Source: Nansenia antarctica (lineage: Eukaryota > Chordata > Actinopteri > Argentiniformes > Microstomatidae). From it: 64,000 bases of DNA. The translations under genes and the position numbers were made by a program. The stretch lies in contig OZ022340.1 in NCBI GenBank assembly GCA_963989245.1, positions 40,952,982 through 41,016,981 on the forward strand. Direction: 5' to 3'. Shown here in pieces: positions 23,101 to 34,951 of this stretch. The notes under the pieces are model-generated. The model did not search any database and was not told where the DNA came from. It saw only the letters and a list, made by a program, of their open reading frames with translations. How positions within the stretch are numbered: position 1 is the first letter of the stretch; each line of letters starts with the position of its first letter.

Positions 23101-23652
23101 CTGTTCTGAGAGTGGACTGTTTTTTGCATTCGTTCTCAAGTTATATCAAAGTGTTGTTTTCTGCCTTTCTGGAGCACATTTTGACTTGTTGTTGAATGCT
23201 CCTATAATGTAACTATAAATGACAATCAGAGTATCTTGAATTACGTGTGTGCAGCCTTTTGCTCAAAAGTTATCAACGTTTTGTTTTCAGAGTCTCTTTT
23301 GACAATCTCTTAAAGAGCTGGTTTCAGTCATTAACAGAGCTGTTCTGAAAGTGTCCAAACGGCCTGTTCTGAGAGTGGACTGTTTTTTTTATTCGTTCTC
23401 AAGTTATATCAAAGTGTTGTTTTCTGCCTTTCTGGAGCACATTTTGACTTGTTGTTGAATGCTCCTATAATGTAACTCTAAATGACAATCAGAGTATCTT
23501 GAATTATGTGTGTGCAGCCTTTTGCTCAAAAGTTATCAACGTTTCGTTTCAGAGTCTCTTTTGACAATCTCTTAAAGAGCTGGTTTCAGTCATTAACATA
23601 GCTGTTCTGAAAGTGTGTAAGTGGCTTGTTCTGAGAGTGGACTGTTTTTTTA
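14197..23652 (+). repeat. Scrambled satellite domain, ~36 monomers
   Basis: This stretch has no clean period. It mixes lineages that are ordered elsewhere: TTTGTTCG linkers near 16034, 17094, 19975 and 21551; GTGGGTG with TTACCAGAG near 16152, 17728 and 21931; CCTTTATCTG with GTTTACTGCC near 18107 and 19161; GTGAACTG near 18382 and 19434; and a CTTGTTGAATG 3-bp deletion near 15042. Private single-base changes are common, such as CTTATTGTTG near 18981, CATTTCGAC near 21337 and GTAAATGG near 21252. I infer an older or repeatedly rearranged part of the array. No gene or unique insert is present. Confidence 0.8.
16560..16821 (+). repeat. Hybrid monomer (CTCGAG type joined to TTTCACAG type)
   Basis: The monomer begins with the GCATTCG linker and CTCGAG of the GATCAAC lineage. 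It then continues with GTAACTCT, GAGTATC, TTTCACAG and CATAG..GTAAGC, which belong to the TTTCACAG lineage. The switch falls between CTCGAG and TATAATG, the same interval as in the hybrids at 5264 and 8680, but the right-hand partner differs, so this is a separate event. Confidence 0.7.
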
Positions 23653-23916
23653 ATTCGTTCTCAAGTTATATCAAAGTGTTGTTTTCTGCCTTTCTGGAGC
23701 ACATTTGGACTTGTTGTTGAATGCTCCTATAATGTAACTATAAATGACAATCAGAGTATCTTGAATTACGTGTGTGCAGCCTTTTGCTCAAAAGTTATTA
23801 ATGTTTCGTTTTTCAGAGTCTCTTTTGACAATCTCTTAAAGAGCTGGTTTCAGTCATTAACAGAGCTGTTCTGAAAGTGTCCAAGCGGCCTGTTCTGAGA
23901 GTGGACTGTTTTTTGC
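23653..23916 (+). repeat. Eight-mer-type lead monomer before the displaced five-mer block
   Basis: This monomer has the TTAATTCG linker, CATTTGGAC, AACTAT, TTAATG and GTTTTTCAGAG, like those at 8, 30486 and 32852. It ends CCAAGCGG, where the copies at 8, 30486 and 32852 end CCAAACGG, and it is followed directly by five-mer-type monomers. The left edge of the displaced block therefore lies in its last ~100 bp. Confidence 0.75.
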
Positions 23917-25755
23917 ATTCGTTCTCAAGTTATATCAAAGTGTTGTTTTCTGCCTTTCTGGAGCACATTTTGACTTGTTGTTGAATGCTCCTATAATGTA
24001 ACTCTAAATGACAATCAGAGCAACTTGAATAACGTGTGTGCAGCCTTTTGCTCAAAAGTTATCAACGTTTCGTTTTCAGAGTCTCTTTTGACAATCTCTT
24101 AAAGAGCTGGTTTCAGTCATTAACAGAGCTGTTCTGAAAGTGTCCAAGCGGCCTGTTCTGAGAGTGGACTGTTTTTTAAATTCGTTCTCAAGTTATATCA
24201 AAGTGTTGTTTTCTGCCTTTCTGGAGCACATTTTGACTTGTTGTTGAATGCTCCTATAATGTAACACTAAATGACAATCAGAGTATCTTGAATTACGTGT
24301 GTGCAGCCTTTTGCTCAAAAGTTATCAACGTTTCGTTTCAGAGTCTCTTTTGACAATCTCTTAAAGAGCTGGTTTCAGTCATTAACATAGCTGTTTTGAA
24401 AGTGTGTAAGCGGCCTGTTCTGAGAGTGGACTGTTTTTTGCATTCGTTCTCAAGTTATATCAAAGTGTTGTTTTCTGCCTTTCTGGAGCACATTTTGACT
24501 TGTTGTTGAATGCTCCTATAATGTAACTCTAAATGACAATCAGAGCAACTTGAATAACGTGTGTGCAGCCTTTTGCTCAAAAGTTATCAGCGTTTCGTTT
24601 TCAGAGTCTCTTTTGACAATCTCTTAAAGAGCTGGTTTCAGTCATTAACAGAGCTGTTCTGAAAGTGTCCAAGCGGCCTGTTCTCAGAGTGGACTGTTTT
24701 TTGCATTCGTTCTCAAGTTATATCAAAGTGTTGTTTTCTGCCTTTCTCGAGCACATTTTGACTTGTTGTTGAATGCTCCTATAATATAACTCTAAATGAC
24801 AATCAGATCAACTTGAATTACGTGTGTGCAGCCTTTTGCTCAAAAGTTATCAACGTTTCGTTTTCAGAGTCTCTTTTGACAATCTCTTAAAGAGCTGGTT
24901 TCAGTCATTAACATAGCTGTTCTGAAAGTGTGTAAGCGGCCTGTTCTGAGAGTGGACTGTTTTTTGCATTCGTTCTCAAGTTATATCAAAGTGTTGTTTT
25001 CTGCCTTTCTGGAGCACATTTTGACTTGTTGTTGAATGCTCCTATAATGTAACTCTAAATGACAATCAGAGTATCTTGAATTACGTGTGTGCAGCCTTTT
25101 GCTCAAAAGTTATCAACGTTTTGTTTTCAGAGTCTCTTTTGACAATCTCTTAAAGAGCTGGTTTCAGTCATTAACAGAGCTGTTCTGAAAGTGTCCAAAC
25201 GGCCTGTTCTGAGAGTGGACTGTTTTTTTTATTCGTTCTCAAGTTATATCAAAGTGTTGTTTTCTGCCTTTCTGGAGCACATTTTGACTTGTTGTTGAAT
25301 GCTCCTATAATGTAACTCTAAATGACAATCAGAGCAACTTGAATAACGTGTGTGCAGCCTTTTGCTCAAAAGTTATCAACGTTTCGTTTTCAGAGTCTCT
25401 TTTGACAATCTCTTAAAGAGCTGGTTTCAGTCATTAACAGAGCTGTTCTGAAAGTGTCCAAGCGGCCTGTTCTGAGAGTGGACTGTTTTTTAAATTCGTT
25501 CTCAAGTTATATCAAAGTGTTGTTTTCTGCCTTTCTGGAGCACATTTTGACTTGTTGTTGAATGCTCCTATAATGTAACACTAAATGACAATCAGAGTAT
25601 CTTGAATTACGTGTGTGCAGCCTTTTGCTCAAAAGTTATCAACGTTTCGTTTCAGAGTCTCTTTTGACAATCTCTTAAAGAGCTGGTTTCAGTCATTAAC
25701 ATAGCTGTTTTGAAAGTGTGTAAGCGGCCTGTTCTGAGAGTGGACTGTTTTTTGC
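23917..25755 (+). repeat. Displaced copy of 1848-3686 (1,839 bp, 7 monomers)
   Basis: Seven monomers repeat the order and markers of 1848-3686 at a constant offset of 22,069 bp. Checked anchors are the linker at 23917 versus 1848, GATCAAC at 24804 versus 2735, and CAACGTTTTG at 25115 versus 3046. The rare GTTCTCAGAG variant is also shared. This is five-mer-domain sequence embedded between eight-mer-type and GCAGCG-type monomers. It probably arrived by unequal exchange or conversion between distant parts of the array, or between sister or homologous arrays. Confidence 0.85.
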
Positions 25756-27332
25756 ATTCGTTCTCAAGTTATATCAAAGTGTTGTTTTCTGCCTTTCTGG
25801 AGCACATTTTGACTTGTTGTTGAATGCTCCTATAATGTAACTATAAATGACAATCAGAGTATCTTGAATTACGTGTGTGCAGCGTTTTGCTCAAAAGTTA
25901 TCAACGTTTCGTTTTCAGAGTCTCTTTTGACAATCTCTTAAAGAGCTGGTTTCAGTCATTAACATACCTGTTTTGAAAGTGTGTAAGCGGCCTGTTCTGA
26001 GAGTGGACTGTTTTTTGCATTCGTTCTCAAGTTATATCAAAGTGTTGTTTTCTGCCTTTCTGGAGCACATTTTGACTTGTTGTTGAATGCTCCTATAATG
26101 TAACTATAAATGACAATCAGAGTATCTTGAATTACGTGTGTGCAGCGTTTTGCTCAAAAGTTATCAACGTTTCGTTTTCAGAGTCTCTTTTGACAATCTC
26201 TTAAAGAGCTGGTTTCAGTCATTAACAGAGCTGTTCTGAAAGTGTCCAAGCGGCCTGTTCTGAGAGTGGACTGTTTTTTAAATTCGTTCTCAAGTTATAT
26301 CAAAGTGTTGTTTTCTGCCTTTCTGGAGCACATTTTGACTTGTTGTTGAATGCTCCTATAATGTAACACTAAATGACAATCAGAGTATCTTGAATTACGT
26401 GTGTGCAGCCTTTTGCTCAAAAGTTATCAACGTTTCGTTTCAGAGTCTCTTTTGACAATCTCTTAAAGAGCTGGTTTCAGTCATTAACATAGCTGTTTTG
26501 AAAGTGTGTAAGCGGCCTGTTCTGAGAGTGGACTGTTTTTTGCATTCGTTCTCAAGTTATATCAAAGTGTTGTTTTCTGCCTTTCTGGAGCACATTTTGA
26601 CTTGTTGTTGAATGCTCCTATAATGTAACTATAAATGACAATCAGAGTATCTTGAATTACGTGTGTGCAGCGTTTTGCTCAAAAGTTATCAACGTTTCGT
26701 TTTCAGAGTCTCTTTTGACAATCTCTTAAAGAGCTGGTTTCAGTCATTAACATAGCTGTTTTGAAAGTGTGTAAGCGGCCTGTTCTGAGAGTGGACAGTT
26801 TTTTGCATTCGTTCTCAAGTTATATCAAAGTGTTGTTTTCTGCCTTTCTGGAGCACATTTTGACTTGTTGTTGAATGCTCCTATAATGTAACTATAAATG
26901 ACAATCAGAGTATCTTGAATTACGTGTGTGCAGCGTTTTGCTCAAAAGTTATCAACGTTTCGTTTTCAGAGTCTCTTTTGACAATCTCTTAAAGAGCTGG
27001 TTTCAGTCATTAACATAGCTGTTTTGAAAGTGTGTAAGCGGCCTGTTCTGAGAGTGGACTGTTTTTTGCATTCGTTCTCAAGTTATATCAAAGTGTTGTT
27101 TTCTGCCTTTCTGGAGCACATTTTGACTTGTTGTTGAATGCTCCTATAATGTAACTATAAATGACAATCAGAGTATCTTGAATTACGTGTGTGCAGCGTT
27201 TTGCTCAAAAGTTATCAACGTTTCGTTTTCAGAGTCTCTTTTGACAATCTCTTAAAGAGCTGGTTTCAGTCATTAACAGAGCTGTTCTGAAAGTGTCCAA
27301 GCGGCCTGTTCTGAGAGTGGACTGTTTTTTTT
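25756..27332 (+). repeat. GCAGCG-variant block 2
   Basis: Five of its six monomers carry GCAGCGTTTTGC, near 25882, 26145, 26669, 26932 and 27195; the sixth is an AAATTCG/AACACT monomer. CATACCTG near 25963 and GTGGACAG near 26792 match block 1. The first ~0.9 kb lines up with block 1 at an offset of 12,610 bp, after which the order differs by one extra monomer. Confidence 0.85.
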
Positions 27333-28120
27333 ATTCGTTCTCAAGTTATATCAAAGTGTTGTTTTCTGCCTTTCTTGAGCACATTTTGACTTGTTGTTGA
27401 ATGCTCCTATAATGTAACTCTAAATGACAATCAGAGCAACTTGAATAACGTGTGTGCAGCCTTTTGCTCAAAAGTTATCAACGTTTCGTTTTCAGAGTCT
27501 CTTTTGACAATCTCTTAAAGAGCTGGTTTCAGTCATTAACAGAGCTGTTCTGAAAGTGTCCAAGCGGCCTGTTCTGAGAGTGGACTGTTTTTTTTATTCG
27601 TTCTCAAGTTATATCAAAGTGTTGTTTTCTGCCTTTCTGGAGCACATTTTGACTTGTTGTTGAATGCTCCTATAATGTAACTCTAAATGACAATCAGAGC
27701 AACTTGAATAACGTGTGTGCAGCCTTTTGCTCAAAAGTTATCAACGTTTCGTTTTCAGAGTCTCTTTTGACAATCTCTTAAAGAGCTGGTTTCAGTCATT
27801 AACAGAGCTGTTCTGAAAGTGTCCAAGCGGCCTGTTCTGAGAGTGGACTGTTTTTTAAATTCGTTCTCAAGTTATATCAAAGTGTTGTTTTCTGCCTTTC
27901 TGGAGCACATTTTGACTTGTTGTTGAATGCTCCTATAATGTAACACTAAATGACAATCAGAGTATCTTGAATTACGTGTGTGCAGCCTTTTGCTCAAAAG
28001 TTATCAACGTTTCGTTTCAGAGTCTCTTTTGACAATCTCTTAAAGAGCTGGTTTCAGTCATTAACATAGCTGTTTTGAAAGTGTGTAAGCGGCCTGTTCT
28101 GAGAGTGGACTGTTTTTTGC
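27333..28120 (+). repeat. Three-monomer spacer between GCAGCG blocks
   Basis: Two TTTATTCG/GAGCAAC monomers, the first with CTTGAG, are followed by one AAATTCG/AACACT monomer ending CATAG..TTTTG..GTAAGC. All are types found in the five-mer domain and elsewhere. Nothing non-satellite is present. Confidence 0.8.
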
Positions 28121-29434
28121 ATTCGTTCTCAAGTTATATCAAAGTGTTGTTTTCTGCCTTTCTGGAGCACATTTTGACTTGTTGTTGAATGCTCCTATAA
28201 TGTAACTATAAATGACAATCAGAGTATCTTGAATTACGTGTGTGCAGCGTTTTGCTCAAAAGTTATCAACGTTTCGTTTTCAGAGTCTCTTTTGACAATC
28301 TCTTAAAGAGCTGGTTTCAGTCATTAACATACCTGTTTTGAAAGTGTGTAAGCGGCCTGTTCTGAGAGTGGACTGTTTTTTACATTCGTTCTCAAGTTAT
28401 ATCAAAGTGTTGTTTTCTGCCTTTCTGGAGCACATTTTGACTTGTTGTTGAATGCTCCTATAATGTAACTATAAATGACAATCAGAGTATCTTGAATTAC
28501 GTGTGTGCAGCGTTTTGCTCAAAAGTTATCAACGTTTCGTTTTCAGAGTCTCTTTTGACAATCTCTTAAAGAGCTGGTTTCAGTCATTAACAGAGCTGTT
28601 CTGAAAGTGTCCAAGCGGCCTGTTCTGAGAGTGGACTGTTTTTTAAATTCGTTCTCAAGTTACATCAAAGTGTTGTTTTCTGCCTTTCTGGAGCACATTT
28701 TGACTTGTTGTTGAATGCTCCTATAATGTAACACTAAATGACAATCAGAGTATCTTGAATTACGTGTGTGCAGCCTTTTGCTCAAAAGTTATCAACGTTT
28801 CGTTTCAGAGTCTCTTTTGACAATCTCTTAAAGAGCTGGTTTCAGTCATTAACATAGCTGTTTTGAAAGTGTGTAAGCGGCCTGTTCTGAGAGTGGACTG
28901 TTTTTTGCATTCGTTCTCAAGTTATATCAAAGTGTTGTTTTCTGCCTTTCTGGAGCACATTTTGACTTGTTGTTGAATGCTCCTATAATGTAACTATAAA
29001 TGACAATCAGAGTATCTTGAATTACGTGTGTGCAGCGTTTTGCTCAAAAGTTATCAACGTTTCGTTTTCAGAGTCTCTTTTGACAATCTCTTAAAGAGCT
29101 GGTTTCAGTCATTAACATAGCTGTTTTGAAAGTGTGTAAGCGGCCTGTTCTGAGAGTGGACAGTTTTTTGCATTCGTTCTCAAGTTATATCAAAGTGTTG
29201 TTTTCTGCCTTTCTGGAGCACATTTTGACTTGTTGTTGAATGCTCCTATAATGTAACTATAAATGACAATCAGAGTATCTTGAATTACGTGTGTGCAGCG
29301 TTTTGCTCAAAAGTTATCAACGTTTCGTTTTCAGAGTCTCTTTTGACAATCTCTTAAAGAGCTGGTTTCAGTCATTAACAGAGCTGTTCTGAAAGTGTCC
29401 AAGCGGCCTGTTCTGAGAGTGGACTGTTTTTTTT
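28121..29434 (+). repeat. GCAGCG-variant block 3
   Basis: Four GCAGCGTTTTGC monomers (near 28246, 28509, 29034 and 29297) flank one AAATTCG/AACACT monomer. CATACCTG near 28328 and GTGGACAG near 29157 are shared with blocks 1 and 2. Private changes are a TACATTCG linker at 28381 and GTTACATC near 28660. The block is 1,314 bp, five monomers, the same length as the GCAGCG part of block 1 (12883-14196). Confidence 0.85.
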
Positions 29435-30485
29435 ATTCGTTCTCAAGTTATATCAAAGTGTTGTTTTCTGCCTTTCTGGAGCACATTTTGACTTGTTGTT
29501 GAATGCTCCTATAATGTAACTCTAAATGACAATCAGAGCAACTTGAATAACGTGTGTGCAGCCTTTTGCTCAAAAGTTATCAACGTTTCGTTTTCAGAGT
29601 CTCTTTTGACAATCTCTTAAAGAGCTGGTTTCAGTCATTAACAGAGCTGTTCTGAAAGTGTCCAAGCGGCCTGTTCTGAGAGTGGACTGTTTTTTAAATT
29701 CGTTCTCAAGTTATATCAAAGTGTTGTTTTCTGCCTTTCTTGAGCACATTTTGACTTGTTGTTGAATGCTCCTATAATGTAACTCTAAATGACAATCAGA
29801 GCAACTTGAATAACGTGTGTGCAGCCTTTTGCTCAAAAGTTATCAGCGTTTCGTTTTCAGAGTCTCTTTTGACAATCTCTTAAAGAGCTGGTTTCAGTCA
29901 TTAACAGAGCTGTTCTGAAAGTGTCCAAGCGGCCTGTTCTGAGAGTGGACTGTTTTTTGCATTCGTTCTCAAGTTATATCAAAGTGTTGTTTTCTGCCTT
30001 TCTCGAGCACATTTTGACTTGTTGTTGAATGCTCCTATAATATAACTCTAAATAACAATCAGATCAACTTGAATTACGTGTGTGCAGCCTTTTGCTCAAA
30101 AGTTATCAACGTTTCGTTTTCAGAGTCTCTTTTGACAATCTCTTAAAGAGCTGGTTTCAGTCATTAACAGAGCTGTTCTGAAAGTGTCCAAACGGCCTGT
30201 TCTGAGAGTGGACTGTTTTTTTTATTCGTTCTCAAGTTATATCAAAGTGTTGTTTTCTGCCTTTCTGGAGCACATTTTGACTTGTTGTTGAATGCTCCTA
30301 TAATGTAACTCTAAATGACAATCAGAGTATCTTGAATTACGTGTGTGCAGCCTTTTGCTCAAAAGTTATCAACGTTTCGTTTCAGAGTCTCTTTTGACAA
30401 TCTCTTAAAGAGCTGGTTTCAGTCATTAACATAGCTGTTCTGAAAGTGTGTAAGTGGCCTGTTCTGAGAGTGGACTGTTTTTTTA
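29435..30485 (+). repeat. Four-monomer transition segment
   Basis: The monomers are TTTATTCG/GAGCAAC, AAATTCG with CTTGAG and CAGCG, GCATTCG with CTCGAG and the private AAATAACAATC change near 30051, and TTTATTCG ending GTAAGTGG. The AAATAACAATC variant occurs again near 32154 inside the next unit, so the two CTCGAG monomers are close relatives. No gene is seen. Confidence 0.75.
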
Positions 30486-32851
30486 ATTCGTTCTCAAGTT
30501 ATATCAAAGTGTTGTTTTCTGCCTTTCTGGAGCACATTTGGACTTGTTGTTGAATGCTCCTATAATGTAACTATAAATGACAATCAGAGTATCTTGAATT
30601 ACGTGTGTGCAGCCTTTTGCTCAAAAGTTATTAATGTTTCGTTTTTCAGAGTCTCTTTTGACAATCTCTTAAAGAGCTGGTTTCAGTCATTAACAGAGCT
30701 GTTCTGAAAGTGTCCAAACGGCCTGTTCTGAGAGTGGACTGTTTTTTTTATTCGTTCTCAAGTTATATCAAAGTGTTGTTTTCTGCCTTTCTGGAGCACA
30801 TTTTGACTTGTTGTTGAATGCTCCTATAATGTAACTCTAAATGACAATCAGAGTATCTTGAATTACGTGTGTGCAGCCTTTTGCTCAAAAGTTATCAACG
30901 TTTCGTTTCACAGTCTCTTTTGACAATCTCTTAAAGAGCTGGTTTCAGTCATTAACATAGCTGTTCTGAAAGTGTGTAAGCGGCCTGTTCTGAGAGTGGA
31001 CTGTTTTTTGCATTCGTTCTCAAGTTATATCAAAGTGTTGTTTTCTGCCTTTCTGGAGCACATTTTGACTTGTTGTTGAATGCTCCTATAATGTAACTAT
31101 AAATGACAATCAGAGTATCTTGAATTACGTGTGTGCAGCCTTTTGCTCAAAAGTTATCAACGTTTCGTTTTCAGAGTCTCTTTTGACAATCTCTTAAAGA
31201 GCTGGTTTCAGTCATTAACAGAGCTGTTCTGAAAGTGTCCAAGCGGCCTGTTCTGAGAGTGGACTGTTTTTTTTGTTCGTTCTCAAGTTATATCAAAGTG
31301 TTGTTTTCTGCCTTTCTGGAGCACATTTTGACTTGTTGTTGAATGCTCCTATAATGTAACAGTAAATGACAATCAGAGTATCTTGAATTACGTGTGTGCA
31401 GCCTTTTGCTCAAAAGTTATCAACGTTTCGTTTTCAGAGTCTCTTTTGACAATCTCTTAAAGAGCTGGTTTCAATCATTAACAGAGCTGTTCTGAAAGTG
31501 TCCAAGCGGCCTGTTCTGAGAGTGGACAGTTTTTTTTATTCGTTCTCAAGTTATATCAAAGTGTTGTTTTCTGCCTTTCTGGAGCACATTTTGACTTGTT
31601 GTTGAATGCTCCTATAATGTAACTCTAAATGACAATCAGAGCAACTTGAATAACGTGTGTGCAGCCTTTTGCTCAAAAGTTATCAACGTTTCGTTTTCAG
31701 AGTCTCTTTTGACAATCTCTTAAAGAGCTGGTTTCAGTCATTAACAGAGCTGTTCTGAAAGTGTCCAAGCGGCCTGTTCTGAGAGTGGACTGTTTTTTTT
31801 ATTTGTTCTCAAGTTATATCAAAGTGTTGTTTTCTGCCTTTCTTGAGCACATTTTGACTTGTTGTTGAATGCTCCTATAATGTAACTCTAAATGACAATC
31901 AGAGCAACTTGAATAACGTGTGTGCAGCCTTTTGCTCAAAAGTTATCAGCGTTTCGTTTTCAGAGTCTCTTTTGACAATCTCTTAAAGAGCTGGTTTCAG
32001 TCATTAACAGAGCTGTTCTGAAAGTGTCCAAGCGGCCTGTTCTGAGAGTGGACTGTTTTTTGCATTCGTTCTCAAGTTATATCAAAGTGTTGTTTTCTGC
32101 CTTTCTCGAGCACATTTTGACTTGTTGTTGAATGCTCCTATAATATAACTCTAAATAACAATCAGATCAACTTGAATTACGTGTGTGCAGCCTTTTGCTC
32201 AAAAGTTATCAACGTTTCGTTTTCAGAGTCTCTTTTGACAATCTCTTAAAGAGCTGGTTTCAGTCATTAACATAGCTGTTCTGAAAGTGTGTAAGCGGCC
32301 TGTTCTGAGAGTGGACTGTTTTTTGCATTCGTTCTCAAGTTATATCAAAGTGTTGTTTTCTGCCTTTCTGGAGCACATTTTGACTTGTTGTTGAATGCTC
32401 CTATAATGTAACTATAAATGACAATCAGAGTATCTTGAATTACGTGTGTGCAGCCTTTTGCTCAAAAGTTATCAACGTTTTGTTTTCAGAGTCTCTTTTG
32501 ACAATCTCTTAAAGAGCTGGTTTCAGTCATTAACAGAGCTGTTCTGAAAGTGTCCAAACGGCCTGTTCTGAGAGTGGACTGTTTTTTTTATTCGTTCTCA
32601 AGTTATATCAAAGTGTTGTTTTCTGCCTTTCTGGAGCACATTTTGACTTGTTGTTGAATGCTCCTATAATGTAACTCTAAATGACAATCAGAGTATCTTG
32701 AATTACGTGTGTGCAGCCTTTTGCTCAAAAGTTATCAACGTTTCGTTTCAGAGTCTCTTTTGACAATCTCATAAAGAGCTGGTTTCAGTCATTAACATAG
32801 CTGTTCTGAAAGTGTGTAAGTGGCCTGTTCTGAGAGTGGACTGTTTTTTTA
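30486..32851 (+). repeat. Nine-monomer variant of the eight-mer HOR
   Basis: The unit opens with the TTAATTCG/CATTTGGAC/TTAATG monomer and continues with TTTCACAG, AACTAT and TTTGTTCG/AACAGT monomers, as in the unit at 32852. It then carries CTTGAG/CAGCG and CTCGAG/GATCAAC monomers where the next unit has GTGGGTG and CATAG monomers. It closes with the CAACGTTTTG and GTAAGTGG monomers. The total is about 2,366 bp. Confidence 0.8.
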
Positions 32852-34951
32852 ATTCGTTCTCAAGTTATATCAAAGTGTTGTTTTCTGCCTTTCTGGAGCA
32901 CATTTGGACTTGTTGTTGAATGCTCCTATAATGTAACTATAAATGACAATCAGAGTATCTTGAATTACGTGTGTGCAGCCTTTTGCTCAAAAGTTATTAA
33001 TGTTTCGTTTTTCAGAGTCTCTTTTGACAATCTCTTAATGAGCTGGTTTCAGTCATTAACAGAGCTGTTCTGAAAGTGTCCAAACGGCCTGTTCTGAGAG
33101 TGGACTGTTTTTTTTATTCGTTCTCAAGTTATATCAAAGTGTTGTTTTCTGCCTTTCTGGAGCACATTTTGACTTGTTGTTGAATGCTCCTATAATGTAA
33201 CTCTAAATGACAATCAGAGTATCTTGAATTACGTGTGTGCAGCCTTTTGCTCAAAAGTTATCAACGTTTCGTTTCACAGTCTCTTTTGACAATCTCTTAA
33301 AGAGCTGGTTTCAGTCATTAACATAGCTGTTCTGAAAGTGTGTAAGCGGCCTGTTCTGAGAGTGGACTGTTTTTTGCATTCGTTCTCAAGTTATATCAAA
33401 GTGTTGTTTTCTGCCTTTCTGGAGCACATTTTGACTTGTTGAATGCTCCTATAATGTAACTATAAATGACAATCAGAGTATCTTGAATTACGTGTGTGCA
33501 GCCTTTTGCTCAAAAGTTATCAACGTTTCGTTTTCAGAGTCTCTTTTGACAATCTCTTAAAGAGCTGGTTTCAGTCATTAACAGAGCTGTTCTGAAAGTG
33601 TCCAAGCGGCCTGTTCTGAGAGTGGACTGTTTTTTTTGTTCGTTCTCAAGTTATATCAAAGTGTTGTTTTCTGCCTTTCTGGAGCACATTTTGACTTGTT
33701 GTTGAATGCTCCTATAATGTAACAGTAAATGACAATCAGAGTATCTTGAATTACGTGTGTGCAGCCTTTTGCTCAAAAGTTATCAACGTTTCGTTTTCAG
33801 AGTCTCTTTTGACAATCTTTTAAAGAGCTGGTTTCAATCATTAACAGAGCTGTTCTGAAAGTGTCCAAGCGGCCTGTTCTGAGAGTGGACAGTTTTTTTT
33901 ATTCGTTCTCAAGTTATATCAAAGTGTTGTTTTCTGCCTTTCTGGAGCACATTTTGACTTGTTGTTGAATGCTCCTATAATGTAACTCTAAATGACAATC
34001 AGAGCAACTTGAATAACGTGGGTGCAGCCTTTTGCTCAAAAGTTATCAACGTTTCGTTTTCAGAGTCTCTTTTGACAATCTCTTAAAGAGCTGGTTTCAG
34101 TCATTACCAGAGCTGTTCTGAAAGTGTCCAAGCGGCCTGTTCTGAGAGTGGACTGTTTTTTTTATTCGTTCTCAAGTTATATCAAAGTGTTGTTTTCTGC
34201 CTTTCTGGAGCACATTTTGACTTGTTGTTGAATGCTCCTATAATGTAACTCTAAATGACAATCAGAGTATCTTGAATTACGTGTGTGCAGCCTTTTGCTC
34301 AAAAGTTATCAACGTTTCGTTTTCAGAGTCTCTTTTGACAATCTCTTAAAGAGCTGGTTTCAGTCATTAACATAGCTGTTCTGAAAGTGTGTAAGCGGCC
34401 TGTTCTGAGAGTGGACTGTTTTTTGCATTCGTTCTCAAGTTATATCAAAGTGTTGTTTTCTGCCTTTCTGGAGCACATTTTGACTTGTTGTTGAATGCTC
34501 CTATAATGTAACTATAAATGACAATCAGAGTATCTTGAATTACGTGTGTGCAGCCTTTTGCTCAAAAGTTATCAACGTTTTGTTTTCAGAGTCTCTTTTG
34601 ACAATCTCTTAAAGAGCTGGTTTCAGTCATTAACAGAGCTGTTCTGAAAGTGTCCAAACGGCCTGTTCTGAGAGTGGACTGTTTTTTTTATTCGTTCTCA
34701 AGTTATATCAAAGTGTTGTTTTCTGCCTTTCTGGAGCACATTTTGACTTGTTGTTGAATGCTCCTATAATGTAACTCTAAATGACAATCAGAGTATCTTG
34801 AATTACGTGTGTGCAGCCTTTTGCTCAAAAGTTATCAACGTTTCGTTTCAGAGTCTCTTTTGACAATCTCTTAAAGAGCTGGTTTCAGTCATTAACATAG
34901 CTGTTCTGAAAGTGTGTAAGTGGCCTGTTCTGAGAGTGGACTGTTTTTTTT
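32852..34951 (+). repeat. Eight-monomer HOR unit (2,100 bp), reference copy
   Basis: The order of types is: CATTTGGAC/TTAATG/CCAAAC; TTTCACAG with CATAG; AACTAT/CCAAGC; TTTGTTCG/AACAGT ending GTGGACAG; GAGCAAC/GTGGGTG/TTACCAGAG; CATAG..GTAAGC; CAACGTTTTG/CCAAAC; and GTAAGTGG. The cycle restarts at 34952 with another CATTTGGAC monomer. The third monomer has lost one TTG (near 33440), so the full length would be 2,103 bp. Similar 2.1-kb spacings (2,098 bp between GTGGGTG sites) recur in 55-62 kb. Confidence 0.85.
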
